From an uncultured Pseudomonadota bacterium (GTDB lineage: Bacteria; Pseudomonadota; Gammaproteobacteria; Burkholderiales; Usitatibacteraceae), in assembly GCA_946885905.1 (NCBI GenBank), contig CAMPHL010000143.1:1-6825 (forward strand): DNA of 6,825 nt. Direction: 5' to 3'. The first letter of the stretch is position 1; every line of letters starts with the position of its first letter. The notes under the pieces were generated by a model that was not told where the DNA came from, searched no databases, and worked only from the letters and a program-made list of their open reading frames with translations. Positions 1 through 6,518 of the stretch are shown piece by piece. The position numbers were made by a program, and so were the translations under genes.

Positions 1-275
1 GCCTCGAGCAGCCCGCGCGCGAGATCTTCAACGATCCGCGGCACCCGTACACGCGCGGGCTGCTCGAGGCGGCCAAATGGGAGGAGGACGCGGGCGAGCT
101 CCTGCGCGAAATACCCGGCAACGTGCCTTCGCCATTCGACATGCCGCGCGGATGCAGCTTCGCGCCGCGTTGCCCGATGGCGCTGCCACGCTGCCGCGAG
201 CAGGTCCCGGAGTTGCGCGAGGTGGAGCCGGGACGTCCGGTGGCGTGCTTCGTCGCACATGGGGAACGGGCATGA
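1..275 (+). CDS. Opp/Dpp-type ABC transporter ATP-binding protein, C-terminal fragment
   Basis: This is the C-terminal tail (about 90 residues, reading from base 3) of a peptide/nickel-family ABC ATPase that begins upstream of the window. The ATPase core with the Walker motifs is not in view. What is visible is the oligopeptide-transporter C-terminal extension: the HPYTRGLLEA motif, then IPGNVPSP, then a cysteine pattern (Cys codons at 153, 171, 192 and 246; spacing CX5CX6CX17C). In this family such cysteines can hold a [4Fe-4S] cluster, as reported for DppD-type subunits. The gene stops at TGA 273-275, which overlaps the ATG of the next gene as ATGA. It is probably the DppD/OppD-like partner of the following DppF/OppF-like ATPase, the two forming the cytoplasmic motor of one importer. 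Family assignment is strong; the substrate is unknown. Confidence 0.9.
   Translation, partial: LEQPAREIFNDPRHPYTRGLLEAAKWEEDAGELLREIPGNVPSPFDMPRGCSFAPRCPMALPRCREQVPELREVEPGRPVACFVAHGERA
261..266 (+). promoter_or_regulatory. Probable ribosome binding site for the second ABC ATPase
   Basis: A purine-rich GGGGAA lies 5 nt before the ATG at 272. It supports that start over the in-frame ATG at 77, which would add 65 residues with no ABC-family character lying antiparallel to nothing but the upstream gene's coding sequence. The site is inside the preceding gene, consistent with coupled translation at the ATGA overlap. Confidence 0.5.
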
Positions 276-1315
276 ACGCCGTCGTCGCACCGGGCGCGAG
301 CCCTCCGGCCGTCGTGCTCCAGGCGATCGACCTGGTGAAGCACTTTCCGGTCCGCGGACGACTCTTCGCGCCGGTCCGGCACGTGCACGCGCTCGACGGC
401 GTGTCGTTCGCGCTGGCCCAGGGCGAGACGCTGGCGCTGGTGGGCGAGTCGGGCTGCGGCAAGACCACGCTCGCGCGCTGCCTCATGCGTCTGGAGGAGC
501 CTACGAGCGGGCACGTGCTGCTGCGCGGCCGCGACATCACGCAACTGGAACGCCGGGAGCTGCGCGCGCTTCGCCGCGAGATGCAGATCGTCTTCCAGGA
601 CCCCTACGCGAGCCTGAACCCGCGCTGGTCGATCGGCTCGATCGTGGCCGACCCGATCCGCCTGCACGAGCCGCTCGACCGTGCCGCGCGAAGGCGGCGC
701 GTGGCCGAGCTCCTCGAAACGGTCGGGCTCGGGGCGGAATTCATCGGCCGCCATCCGCACGAGCTTTCGGGTGGCCAACGCCAGCGCGTGGCGATCGCGC
801 GTGCCATCGCCGTGAATCCCGCCGTCGTGATCTGCGACGAGCCGGTATCCGCGCTCGACGTCTCGATCCAGGCGCAGGTGATCAACCTGCTGAAGCGCTT
901 GCAGCAGTCGCTCGGCATGGCGTATCTCTTCATCTCGCACAACCTCGCGCTCGTGGGGCGCATTTCGGACCGCATCGCGGTCATGTACCTGGGACAGGTC
1001 GTGGAGCTTGCCGACGCGCGCTCGATGCGGGCCCGGCGCATGCATCCCTACTCGCAGGCGCTCTTCTCCGCCGCGCCCGTGGCCGATCCCGACGCCGCGG
1101 CCCGCAAGGACCGCATCATCCTGTCGGGCGACGTGCCCAGCCCCGTGGAGCCACCCAGCGGTTGCCGCTTCCGCACGCGCTGCCCGCATCGCGCCCCGAT
1201 CTGCGAAGCGCAAGCCCCGGCGTTGCGCGAAGTCGAGGGGCGCTGGGTGCGCTGCCACTTCGCGGGCGAGCCCGGATTCCCGCCGCGCGTGCAAACCCAA
1301 GGGAGCGGAACATGA
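272..1315 (+). CDS. Opp/Dpp-type ABC transporter ATP-binding protein (DppF/OppF-like)
   Basis: A complete 347-residue ATPase of the peptide/nickel ABC import family; it hydrolyses ATP on the cytoplasmic face to drive uptake through a permease pair. Visible in order: Walker A GESGCGKTT (58-66, Lys64), Q-loop Gln109 in VFQDPYASLNP, signature LSGGQRQR (165-172), Walker B VVICDEP with Glu190, D-loop SALD (193-196) and switch His223. The C-terminal oligopeptide-transporter extension contains HPYSQALFSA (258-267) and four cysteines (298, 304, 311, 328) in a CX5CX6CX16C pattern that may bind a [4Fe-4S] cluster. All catalytic residues are intact and the length is normal for DppF/OppF. The ATG at 272 overlaps the upstream stop, and the TGA at 1313-1315 overlaps the next start. 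The co-operonic hydrolases suggest a small peptide, amide or ureide substrate, but this is inference. Confidence 0.95.
   Translation: MNAVVAPGASPPAVVLQAIDLVKHFPVRGRLFAPVRHVHALDGVSFALAQGETLALVGESGCGKTTLARCLMRLEEPTSGHVLLRGRDITQLERRELRALRREMQIVFQDPYASLNPRWSIGSIVADPIRLHEPLDRAARRRRVAELLETVGLGAEFIGRHPHELSGGQRQRVAIARAIAVNPAVVICDEPVSALDVSIQAQVINLLKRLQQSLGMAYLFISHNLALVGRISDRIAVMYLGQVVELADARSMRARRMHPYSQALFSAAPVADPDAAARKDRIILSGDVPSPVEPPSGCRFRTRCPHRAPICEAQAPALREVEGRWVRCHFAGEPGFPPRVQTQGSGT
1301..1305 (+). promoter_or_regulatory. Shine-Dalgarno site for the M20 hydrolase
   Basis: GGGAG lies 6 nt before the ATG at 1312, a near-ideal site and spacing. It decides the start. The frame is open far upstream (to 259), but that stretch only overlaps the ABC ATPase gene out of frame and shows no protein-family character. 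Confidence 0.75.
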
Positions 1316-2529
1316 TCGACGCGGAGCGCTTGCTGCGCGACCTGGAAGAGATGGGGCGCATCGGCGCCACGCCCGGTGGCGGCGTCTGCCGCCTCGCCGC
1401 GAGCCGCGAGGACGGCGCCGCGCGCGATTGGTTCGTCGCGCGCCTGCGCGAGGAGGGCCTGAAGGTCTCGGTGGACGCGGTGGGCAACATCTACGGCGTC
1501 GCGGAGCTTGCCGACCCCGCCGCGCCGCTGGTGCTCACCGGCTCGCACCTCGACAGCCAGCCCACGGGCGGCCGCTACGATGGCGCCTATGGCGTGCTGG
1601 CGAGCCTCGAGGCGCTGCGCGCCGTCCGCCGCAATGCCGCGGGCTCGAAGCCGCGCTGCAACCTCGGCGTGGTCGACTGGACCAACGAGGAGGGTGCGCG
1701 CTTCGCGCCCAGCACGCTCGGCAGCGCGGTCTACGCGGGCCTCGTTCCCGTGCCCTTCGCGCAATCGCGCCAGGACGGCGCCGGCGTCACGCTCGGCCAG
1801 GCGCTCGAGGGCATCGGCTATCTCGGCAAGGACGAGCCGCCGCGTAACGTCGCCGCGTACGTGGAGCTGCACATCGAGCAGGGTCCCGAGCTCGAGCGAG
1901 CGGGGCGCACGATCGGCGTGGTCGAAGGCAACTGGGGCACCGCGAAGTACGTGGCGACGATCCGCGGGCGGGCCGCGCACACCGGGCCCACGCCGATGCG
2001 CGAACGCCGCGACGCGCTGCTTCCCGCCGCGCAGCTCGTGCTCTTCTGCCGCCGGCTCTCCGACGACACGGGCGGCGCGCTGCTCTCCTCGGTCGGCCGC
2101 CTCGACGTGATGCCGAACTCGAGCAACGTGGTGGCCGGGGAAGCGCGCCTGTTCGCCGAGTTCCGCGCGGTCGATCCGGCGATGCTCTCCGCGGCTTGCG
2201 GGCAGCTGGAGGCGAAGGCGCGGGAGCTTTCGACCGCGACCGTGCCCATCGAGCTGGTGCGCACGCTCGATCGGCCCGCCGGAGCCTTCGATCCAGGCCT
2301 GCGCGACTTGATCGAGCGCACCGCCGGCGAATGCGGCTTCGCGTCGATGCGCCTGCACACGATCGCGGGCCACGACGCGGTGCCGATGCGCTCGGCCTGC
2401 CCGAGTGCCATGATCTTCGTGCCCTCGGCGGGCGGCGTGAGCCACCACGAGTCGGAATTCACCCAACCCGACGACCTCGTGGCCGGCGCTCGCGCGCTCG
2501 CCGCGACCCTGGCAAGGCTCGTGGAGTAG
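1312..2529 (+). CDS. M20-family Zn-dependent N-carbamoyl-amino-acid hydrolase / ureidohydrolase (HyuC/AmaB/AllC type)
   Basis: A 405-residue cytosolic metallohydrolase of the hydantoinase/carbamoylase branch of peptidase family M20. Members cleave N-carbamoyl amino acids, beta-ureido acids or allantoate, releasing ammonia and CO2 or an amine. Dinuclear metal ligands are recognisable: His79 and Asp90 (GSHLDSQPTGGRYDG), the Glu126-Glu127 pair (DWTNEEGARF; general base and ligand), His187 (ELHIEQGPELE) and His378 (GGVSHHESEF). The lid/dimerisation domain carries His223 in AAHTGPTPM and the RRDAL motif, followed by Asn and Arg285 (FAEFR), which in this family contact the substrate carboxylate. 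AGHDA at 352-356 is also typical. Length is normal. The gene is coupled to the ABC ATPase by an ATGA overlap and is followed 3 nt later by an amidase, so it probably processes the imported compound. Which of carbamoylase, ureidopropionase or allantoate amidohydrolase it is cannot be told from sequence alone. Confidence 0.92.
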   Translation: MIDAERLLRDLEEMGRIGATPGGGVCRLAASREDGAARDWFVARLREEGLKVSVDAVGNIYGVAELADPAAPLVLTGSHLDSQPTGGRYDGAYGVLASLEALRAVRRNAAGSKPRCNLGVVDWTNEEGARFAPSTLGSAVYAGLVPVPFAQSRQDGAGVTLGQALEGIGYLGKDEPPRNVAAYVELHIEQGPELERAGRTIGVVEGNWGTAKYVATIRGRAAHTGPTPMRERRDALLPAAQLVLFCRRLSDDTGGALLSSVGRLDVMPNSSNVVAGEARLFAEFRAVDPAMLSAACGQLEAKARELSTATVPIELVRTLDRPAGAFDPGLRDLIERTAGECGFASMRLHTIAGHDAVPMRSACPSAMIFVPSAGGVSHHESEFTQPDDLVAGARALAATLARLVE

Positions 2530-2532
2530 GCG

Positions 2533-3957
2533 ATGGGCCTCGACCTCGACCGCTACGCCACGCTCACGGCCGCCGCGATGGCGCAGATGATCCAGCGTCG
2601 CGAAACGACCTCGACCGAGCTCGTGCACTGCGCGCTCGCGGCCATCGAAGCCACCGAGCCCGCGATCAACGCGTACAGCGAAGTGTTCGCCGAGGCGGCG
2701 CTCGGGCGCGCCGCCCAGCTCGACGCCGAGGCCCGCGCGGGACGGATCCGGGGCCCGCTCCATGGCGTGCCCATCGGCGTGAAGGACCTGTTCCAGGTGG
2801 AAGGCACTTTCACGCGCCGGGGATCGCGCCTGTATGCGAACGATCGCGCGGCGCAAACCGTGCCGGTGGTCGAGCGCATGCTCGGGGCCGGCGCGGTCAT
2901 GGTCGGGAAGAACACCACGCCCGAGCTGGGATGGAAGGCTTCGTCCACATCGCCTCTCACGGGTGTGACGCGCAATCCGTGGGATCCCTCGCGCACCACC
3001 GGGGGATCCAGCTCCGGCTCGGCCGCCGCCGTAGCGGCGGGAACGGTGCCGATCTCGATCGGCTCCGACGGCGGCGGGTCGCTGCGCATCCCCGCCGCTT
3101 TTTGCGGCGTCTTCTCCCTAAAGGCGCACCTCGGACGCATTCCCACCTTTCCGGTGAGTCCCGCGGAGCAGCTCTCGTGCGCCGGGCCCATCACCAACTC
3201 CGTGGCCGATCACGCGCTCGCCCTGGACGTGCTGCAGGGCCCGGACGAGCGCGACCCCAACTCGCTTCCGCCGAGCGGCGTTTCCTACCTCGCGGCGCTG
3301 GCGGCGCCACGCGCACGGCTGCGCGTGGTGCTTGTACCCACGCTGTTCGGCAAGCCGGTCCAGGCCGAGGTGGCCGAAGTCGCCGATGCCGCCTTCGACG
3401 CCATTCGCCGCGAGCTGGGGATCGAGGAGGTGCGCACCGAGGTCGCGTGGAGTGATCCGGTCGCGATCTTCGATGCGCTATGGGTCGCGCGCGCCTCGCT
3501 CTACAAGGAGCTGGACCCCGCGAAGAAGGCCTTGCTCGACCCGGGGTTCGCGCGCCAGGTCGAGCTTTCCGCGAAGCTCGCGCTCGAGGATCACCTGCGC
3601 GCATTGCAGGCGCGCGCGCGCTTTTGCCGCGAGGTGGCGGAATCGTTCCGCGCCTTCGACCTGCTGCTGGTGCCGATGGTGCCGATCGAGCCCTTCGCCG
3701 CGGAAGCCGAAGGCCCGGCCGGCATGGACCCAGCGCCGCCGGTGCCCTGGGCACGCTGGACGCCCTTCTCGCATCCCTTCAACGTCACGGGCCAGCCTGC
3801 GGCCTCCGTGCCTTGCGGATGGACGCGCGCGGGATTGCCGGTGGGACTGCAGGTCGTGGGGCGCCGTTTCGACGAGGCCGCCGTGCTGCGCTTCTGCGCG
3901 GACTGGGAGCGCGTGTTCGACTGGCGCGCGCGCCGTCCGGTGGTCTTCGCGCGTTAG
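2533..3957 (+). CDS. Amidase-signature family hydrolase
   Basis: A 474-residue amidase-signature enzyme, expected to hydrolyse a carboxamide to acid plus ammonia or amine in the cytoplasm. The Ser-cisSer-Lys triad is complete: Lys84 in GVPIGVKDLF, cis-Ser159 in TTGGSSSGS, and nucleophile Ser183 in GSDGGGSLRIPAAF. The spacings (75 and 24 residues) equal those of the well-studied FAAH triad (142/217/241). The C-terminal part has the usual FSHPFNVTGQPAASVPCG and GLPVGLQVVG blocks that close the fold. No signal peptide or membrane segment is seen. The ATG at 2533 lies 3 nt after the M20 stop, with GGAG at 2523-2526 as a plausible ribosome site, making this the last gene of the operon. It is not likely to be GatA, because no gatB/gatC neighbours are present and the context is catabolic. 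Substrate is unknown; a shared amide/ureide pathway with the M20 enzyme is inferred. Confidence 0.93.
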   Translation: MGLDLDRYATLTAAAMAQMIQRRETTSTELVHCALAAIEATEPAINAYSEVFAEAALGRAAQLDAEARAGRIRGPLHGVPIGVKDLFQVEGTFTRRGSRLYANDRAAQTVPVVERMLGAGAVMVGKNTTPELGWKASSTSPLTGVTRNPWDPSRTTGGSSSGSAAAVAAGTVPISIGSDGGGSLRIPAAFCGVFSLKAHLGRIPTFPVSPAEQLSCAGPITNSVADHALALDVLQGPDERDPNSLPPSGVSYLAALAAPRARLRVVLVPTLFGKPVQAEVAEVADAAFDAIRRELGIEEVRTEVAWSDPVAIFDALWVARASLYKELDPAKKALLDPGFARQVELSAKLALEDHLRALQARARFCREVAESFRAFDLLLVPMVPIEPFAAEAEGPAGMDPAPPVPWARWTPFSHPFNVTGQPAASVPCGWTRAGLPVGLQVVGRRFDEAAVLRFCADWERVFDWRARRPVVFAR

Positions 3958-4165
3958 GGAAGGCCGGGACAAGCGCCGAGGATGCCCGAGGTTCGTTCCC
4001 TTTTGCGGAAATCTCGAATTCATACTCCACTGGCGTAGTCCAGGAAACGACCTCAACCGGGTCACGGGTCTCGGACTACGCCACTGGAGTATGAATTCGA
4101 GATTTCCGCAAAAGGGAACGAACCCCAGGCATCCTCGGCACTCATTCAGAACCTCGCTCGCGCGA
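3958..4165. other. Convergent intergenic region
   Basis: This 208-bp gap separates the plus-strand amidase stop from the minus-strand dehydrogenase stop. Apart from the long inverted repeat at 3975-4139 it holds only short flanks (3958-3974 and 4140-4165) in which I see no gene or motif. No promoter is expected here because both neighbours end here. Loop bases 4059-4070 contain a small direct repeat, GGGTC-AC-GGGTC, of unknown meaning. Confidence 0.85.
3975..4139. repeat. Long inverted repeat, 67-bp arms with 31-nt loop
   Basis: The left arm (3975-4041) pairs without gaps with the right arm (4073-4139); every pair of positions sums to 8114. I count 64 of 67 positions complementary. The mismatches are 3987/4127 (C-A), 3989/4125 (A-C) and 4030/4084 (C-C). 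The inner 52 bp (3990-4041 with 4073-4124) have only the C-C mismatch; an outer perfect 12-bp stem (3975-3986 with 4128-4139) is separated from them by the two C/A mismatches. The left arm is 37/67 GC, well below the flanking genes. It fills the space between two convergent operons, so it may stop transcription from both sides, although no U-tract follows the stem. The outward-facing end GGTTCGTTCCCTTTT resembles ends of REP/RAYT-type elements as I remember them; this is unverified. No transposase and no clear target duplication are present. Confidence 0.93.
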
Positions 4166-5179
4166 TCAATCCTCGAACCGTACGCCCGCGCGCTGCGAGC
4201 GCAGGCGCGGGTCGTGCGATTTCACGAGCAACGGCCGCCCCTCGATCACCTCGAAGCAGCGCGCGAGGGTGTCGTCCTCCAGCCGCCCCATCGCCTCCCC
4301 GGTGTAGAAGGTGAGGTGGGGAAAGACCATGACGTTGTCCATCGCGTAGAGCGCGCCCAGAGGATGGCCGCGCGGCGACAGGGGCTCCTGCGAATAGACG
4401 TCCAGCGCCGCGCCGGCGATGCGGCCCTCCTGCAGCGCGCGCAGCAGCGCCGCCTCGTCCACGATGGCGCCGCGCGAGACGTTCACGAGGAAGGCGGTGG
4501 GCCTCATCGCGGCGATCTCGCGCGCGCCCACGAGGCCGCGCGTCTCGGCGTTGAGCACGCAGTGCACGGAGACGAAGTCGCTTTCGCCCATCATTTCCTG
4601 CAATCGCGTGCGACGCTCGACACCGCAGCTCTCGAGCCGCGCCGCGTCGGCGTGCGGGTCGAAGGCGAGCACGCGCATCCCGAATCCGGCGCTCGCCATG
4701 CGCGCGACCTTCGCGCCGATGCGCCCGCAGCCCACGAGGCCCAGGGTCTTGCCGGAGAGGTCGATGCCCATCCATCGCGCAGTGGGCCACACCCAGCCGT
4801 GCGCATCCATCGCGCGCTGGATCGGCTTCATTTTCTTCGCCAGCGCGATCATGAGGGCGAAGGCGCCTTCGGCGACGGTTTCCTCGGCGTACTCGGGCAC
4901 ATTGACCACAGGAATGCCGCGCGCCTTCGCCGCCTCGATGTCGATCGCGTCGATTCCCACGCCGTACTTGACGATGCCTTTCAGCGCCGGGGCGGCAGCG
5001 ATCACGCGCGAGGTGATCGGCGTGTAGCACATGAGGATCAGGCCCGCTTCGCGCGCCGCGGCCGCGAGCTCGCTTTCGGAAACGCCGTCGGGAAGGAGCA
5101 CGAGCTCGTGGCCGGCGGCCCGCAGCGCCGCATCCACTCGGGGGACCTCGAGCTCGCGGTCGGTGCGTACGATCAGCAT
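4166..5179 (-). CDS. D-2-hydroxyacid dehydrogenase (NAD-dependent)
   Basis: A 337-residue member of the D-isomer-specific 2-hydroxyacid dehydrogenase family, which interconverts 2-oxoacids and D-2-hydroxyacids with NAD(H). The N-terminal substrate domain contains KYGVGIDAIDIEAAKARGIP (71-90) and VNVPEYAEETVAEGAFALM. The Rossmann motif is GLVGCGRIG (147-155), with Asp174 at the end of the second strand, favouring NAD over NADP. Catalytic residues are Arg236 (NVSRGAIVDE), Glu265 (SQEP) and His288 (FPHLTFYT). The C-terminal tail, VKSHDPRL onward, is an extra beyond the fold. The ATG at 5179 overlaps the stop of the upstream PLP-enzyme gene as ATGCTGA (7 nt). The best purine-rich tract (5205-5199) is about 19 nt away, so expression probably relies on translational coupling. 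The frame is open upstream to 6445, but that stretch overlaps the PLP gene out of frame and is not coding. Substrate is unknown; the neighbour suggests the oxo product of an amino compound. Confidence 0.93.
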   Translation of the reverse strand: MLIVRTDRELEVPRVDAALRAAGHELVLLPDGVSESELAAAAREAGLILMCYTPITSRVIAAAPALKGIVKYGVGIDAIDIEAAKARGIPVVNVPEYAEETVAEGAFALMIALAKKMKPIQRAMDAHGWVWPTARWMGIDLSGKTLGLVGCGRIGAKVARMASAGFGMRVLAFDPHADAARLESCGVERRTRLQEMMGESDFVSVHCVLNAETRGLVGAREIAAMRPTAFLVNVSRGAIVDEAALLRALQEGRIAGAALDVYSQEPLSPRGHPLGALYAMDNVMVFPHLTFYTGEAMGRLEDDTLARCFEVIEGRPLLVKSHDPRLRSQRAGVRFED

Positions 5180-6513
5180 GCGGCCGCGCGCGCGATTTCC
5201 TCCTCGAGGATGTCGAGGGCGCGACCGAGGTCGGCTTCCTCGATCACCAGCGGCGGCGCGAGGACGATCACGTTTCCTTGTCCGACCTTGAACGACAGGC
5301 CGCGCGCGAGGCAGCCGTAGAGCGTTTCCTCGGCGATGCCCGGCTCGGCGAGCTCGATCGCCAGCAGCAGGCCGATCCCGCGCACCTCGACGACCGCCGG
5401 AAGGCGCCCTTGCATCGCCCTCAGCCGCTCGATCGCAAAAGCCCCCAGGCGATCGGCGCGCCCGAGCAGGTCCTCGGACTCGAGCACCTCGAGGGTGGCG
5501 AGCGCCGCTGCGCAGCCCACGGAGCTCTTCTCGTGCGTGTAGTGGCCGAGCGCCCGGTCGGCGGCCACGTCGAGGCCCGAGCGCGCGAGCAGCGCCGCCA
5601 TCGGGAAGACCGCGCCGCCCAAGCCCTTGCCGATGACCACCATGTCCGGGACGATCCCGTAGCGCTCGAAGGCGAACATCGCGCCGGTGCGGCCGAGGCA
5701 GATCGGGATCTCGTCGAGGATGAGCAGCGCTCCATGCCGGTCGCAGGCGCGGCGCAGCGTCTCGTAGTACGCGCGCGGCGGGGCCTGGACGTCGGTGGAG
5801 CGCACGGTCTCCACGACGACCGCCGCGACGTCTTCCTCCTTGGCGAGCACGTATTCCACGTACTCGGCGCAACGCGCGTTGCAGCTCCCGCCGCACCCGA
5901 AGCGGCATCCGCGCGGATCGCACGGCGGCACGTGCTCGGTACCCGGCAGCAGCGGCCCCATGCCGCGGCGGAAGAGCGCTTCGCCGCCGACCGAGATCGC
6001 ATCGAGCGAGGCGCCGTGGAACGAGTCCCACATCGACACCGTCTTGTGCCGGCCGGTCGCGATGCGCGCGAGCTTGAGGGCCATGCCGATCGCCTCGGCG
6101 CCTCCGGGGGCGAAGAGCACCTTGTCGAGGTCGCCGGGCGCGAGCGAGGCGAGCTTCGCCGCGAGGCGCACGGCGTAGTCGTTGGTGAAGCGCCGCGGCG
6201 AGAAGGGCAGGGTGTCGAGCGCCTGCTTCACGGCCTCGACCACGCGCGGGTGGCCGTAGCCCACCTGGTGGACGCTGTTGCCGTGGAAATCCATGATGCG
6301 CCGGCCCTCGAGGTCCTCGAGCCAGATGCCCGAGGCCGACTTGAGGGCGTTGAAGCAGGGCGTCGAAAGCGACTGGTGCAGGAAGTGGCGTGCGTCCTCG
6401 GTGAGGAGCGCGCGCGTCGCGGGCCCGAGGTTCTCGGCTTCCCACCGGCGCCGGCGCGGCGACAGGTTCACGTCGCCTTCGGAAGACAGGTCGGCCGGCT
6501 TGCCGGCCTCCAC
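5173..6513 (-). CDS. Class III PLP-dependent aminotransferase-fold enzyme, possibly a lyase
   Basis: A 446-residue fold-type I PLP enzyme of aminotransferase class III. The Schiff-base Lys296 lies in VVIGKGLGG, and the PLP-pyridine Asp267 lies in LILDEIP. The phosphate-cup motif is PGGAEAIG (136-143), where most relatives have SGSEA. WDSFHGASLDA (162-172) provides the aromatic and His residues that stack on the cofactor. THEKSS (326-331) matches the usual phosphate-binding Thr region. Two oddities stand out: five cysteines between 198 and 215, and PICLGRTG where the common form is QTGFGRTG. The GTG at 6513 is the start taken here; an alternative GTG at 6471 follows GAAGG and would drop 14 residues. 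It begins 5 nt after the bacterioferritin stop and overlaps the dehydrogenase by 7 nt. The HQSLSTPC and DFHGNSVHQVGYGHP blocks remind me of PbfA, the (R)-1-hydroxy-2-aminoethylphosphonate ammonia-lyase, but no phosphonate genes are visible, so transaminase or lyase remains open. Confidence 0.9.
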   Translation of the reverse strand: MEAGKPADLSSEGDVNLSPRRRRWEAENLGPATRALLTEDARHFLHQSLSTPCFNALKSASGIWLEDLEGRRIMDFHGNSVHQVGYGHPRVVEAVKQALDTLPFSPRRFTNDYAVRLAAKLASLAPGDLDKVLFAPGGAEAIGMALKLARIATGRHKTVSMWDSFHGASLDAISVGGEALFRRGMGPLLPGTEHVPPCDPRGCRFGCGGSCNARCAEYVEYVLAKEEDVAAVVVETVRSTDVQAPPRAYYETLRRACDRHGALLILDEIPICLGRTGAMFAFERYGIVPDMVVIGKGLGGAVFPMAALLARSGLDVAADRALGHYTHEKSSVGCAAALATLEVLESEDLLGRADRLGAFAIERLRAMQGRLPAVVEVRGIGLLLAIELAEPGIAEETLYGCLARGLSFKVGQGNVIVLAPPLVIEEADLGRALDILEEEIARAAAC

Positions 6514-6518
6514 CCGCT

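Noticed and set aside
259..1311. N-terminal extension that would fuse extra residues to the M20 hydrolase
   Set aside because: The extension overlaps the ABC ATPase in another frame, lacks domains, and a good Shine-Dalgarno precedes the ATG at 1312.
1048..2856. Long minus-strand open frame (602 codons) across the M20 gene
   Set aside because: It lies antisense to a clear enzyme gene, is rich in Arg/Ala/His/Gly and shows no family motif; typical of high-GC DNA.
4042..4072. Structured RNA or riboswitch in the hairpin loop
   Set aside because: Only a 4-bp GACC/GGTC pairing and a short direct repeat can be found in 31 nt; too little to support an RNA element.
3975..4139. Short peptides encoded by the inverted repeat, such as MNSRFPQKGTN on both outgoing strands
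   Set aside because: The same peptide appears on both sides only because the arms are inverted copies; no ribosome site or separate coding signal is seen.
3975..4139. Integron attC site
   Set aside because: The stem is nearly perfect, lacks the characteristic unpaired bases and the GTTRRRY/RYYYAAC ends, and no integrase or cassette pattern is present.
3965..4150. Target-site duplication flanking the inverted repeat
   Set aside because: The bases just outside both arms show no convincing direct repeat.
3332..5320. Long plus-strand open frame (662 codons) running from the amidase through the inverted repeat into the dehydrogenase
   Set aside because: It is out of frame with the amidase, crosses the hairpin and is antisense to the dehydrogenase; no protein-like composition.
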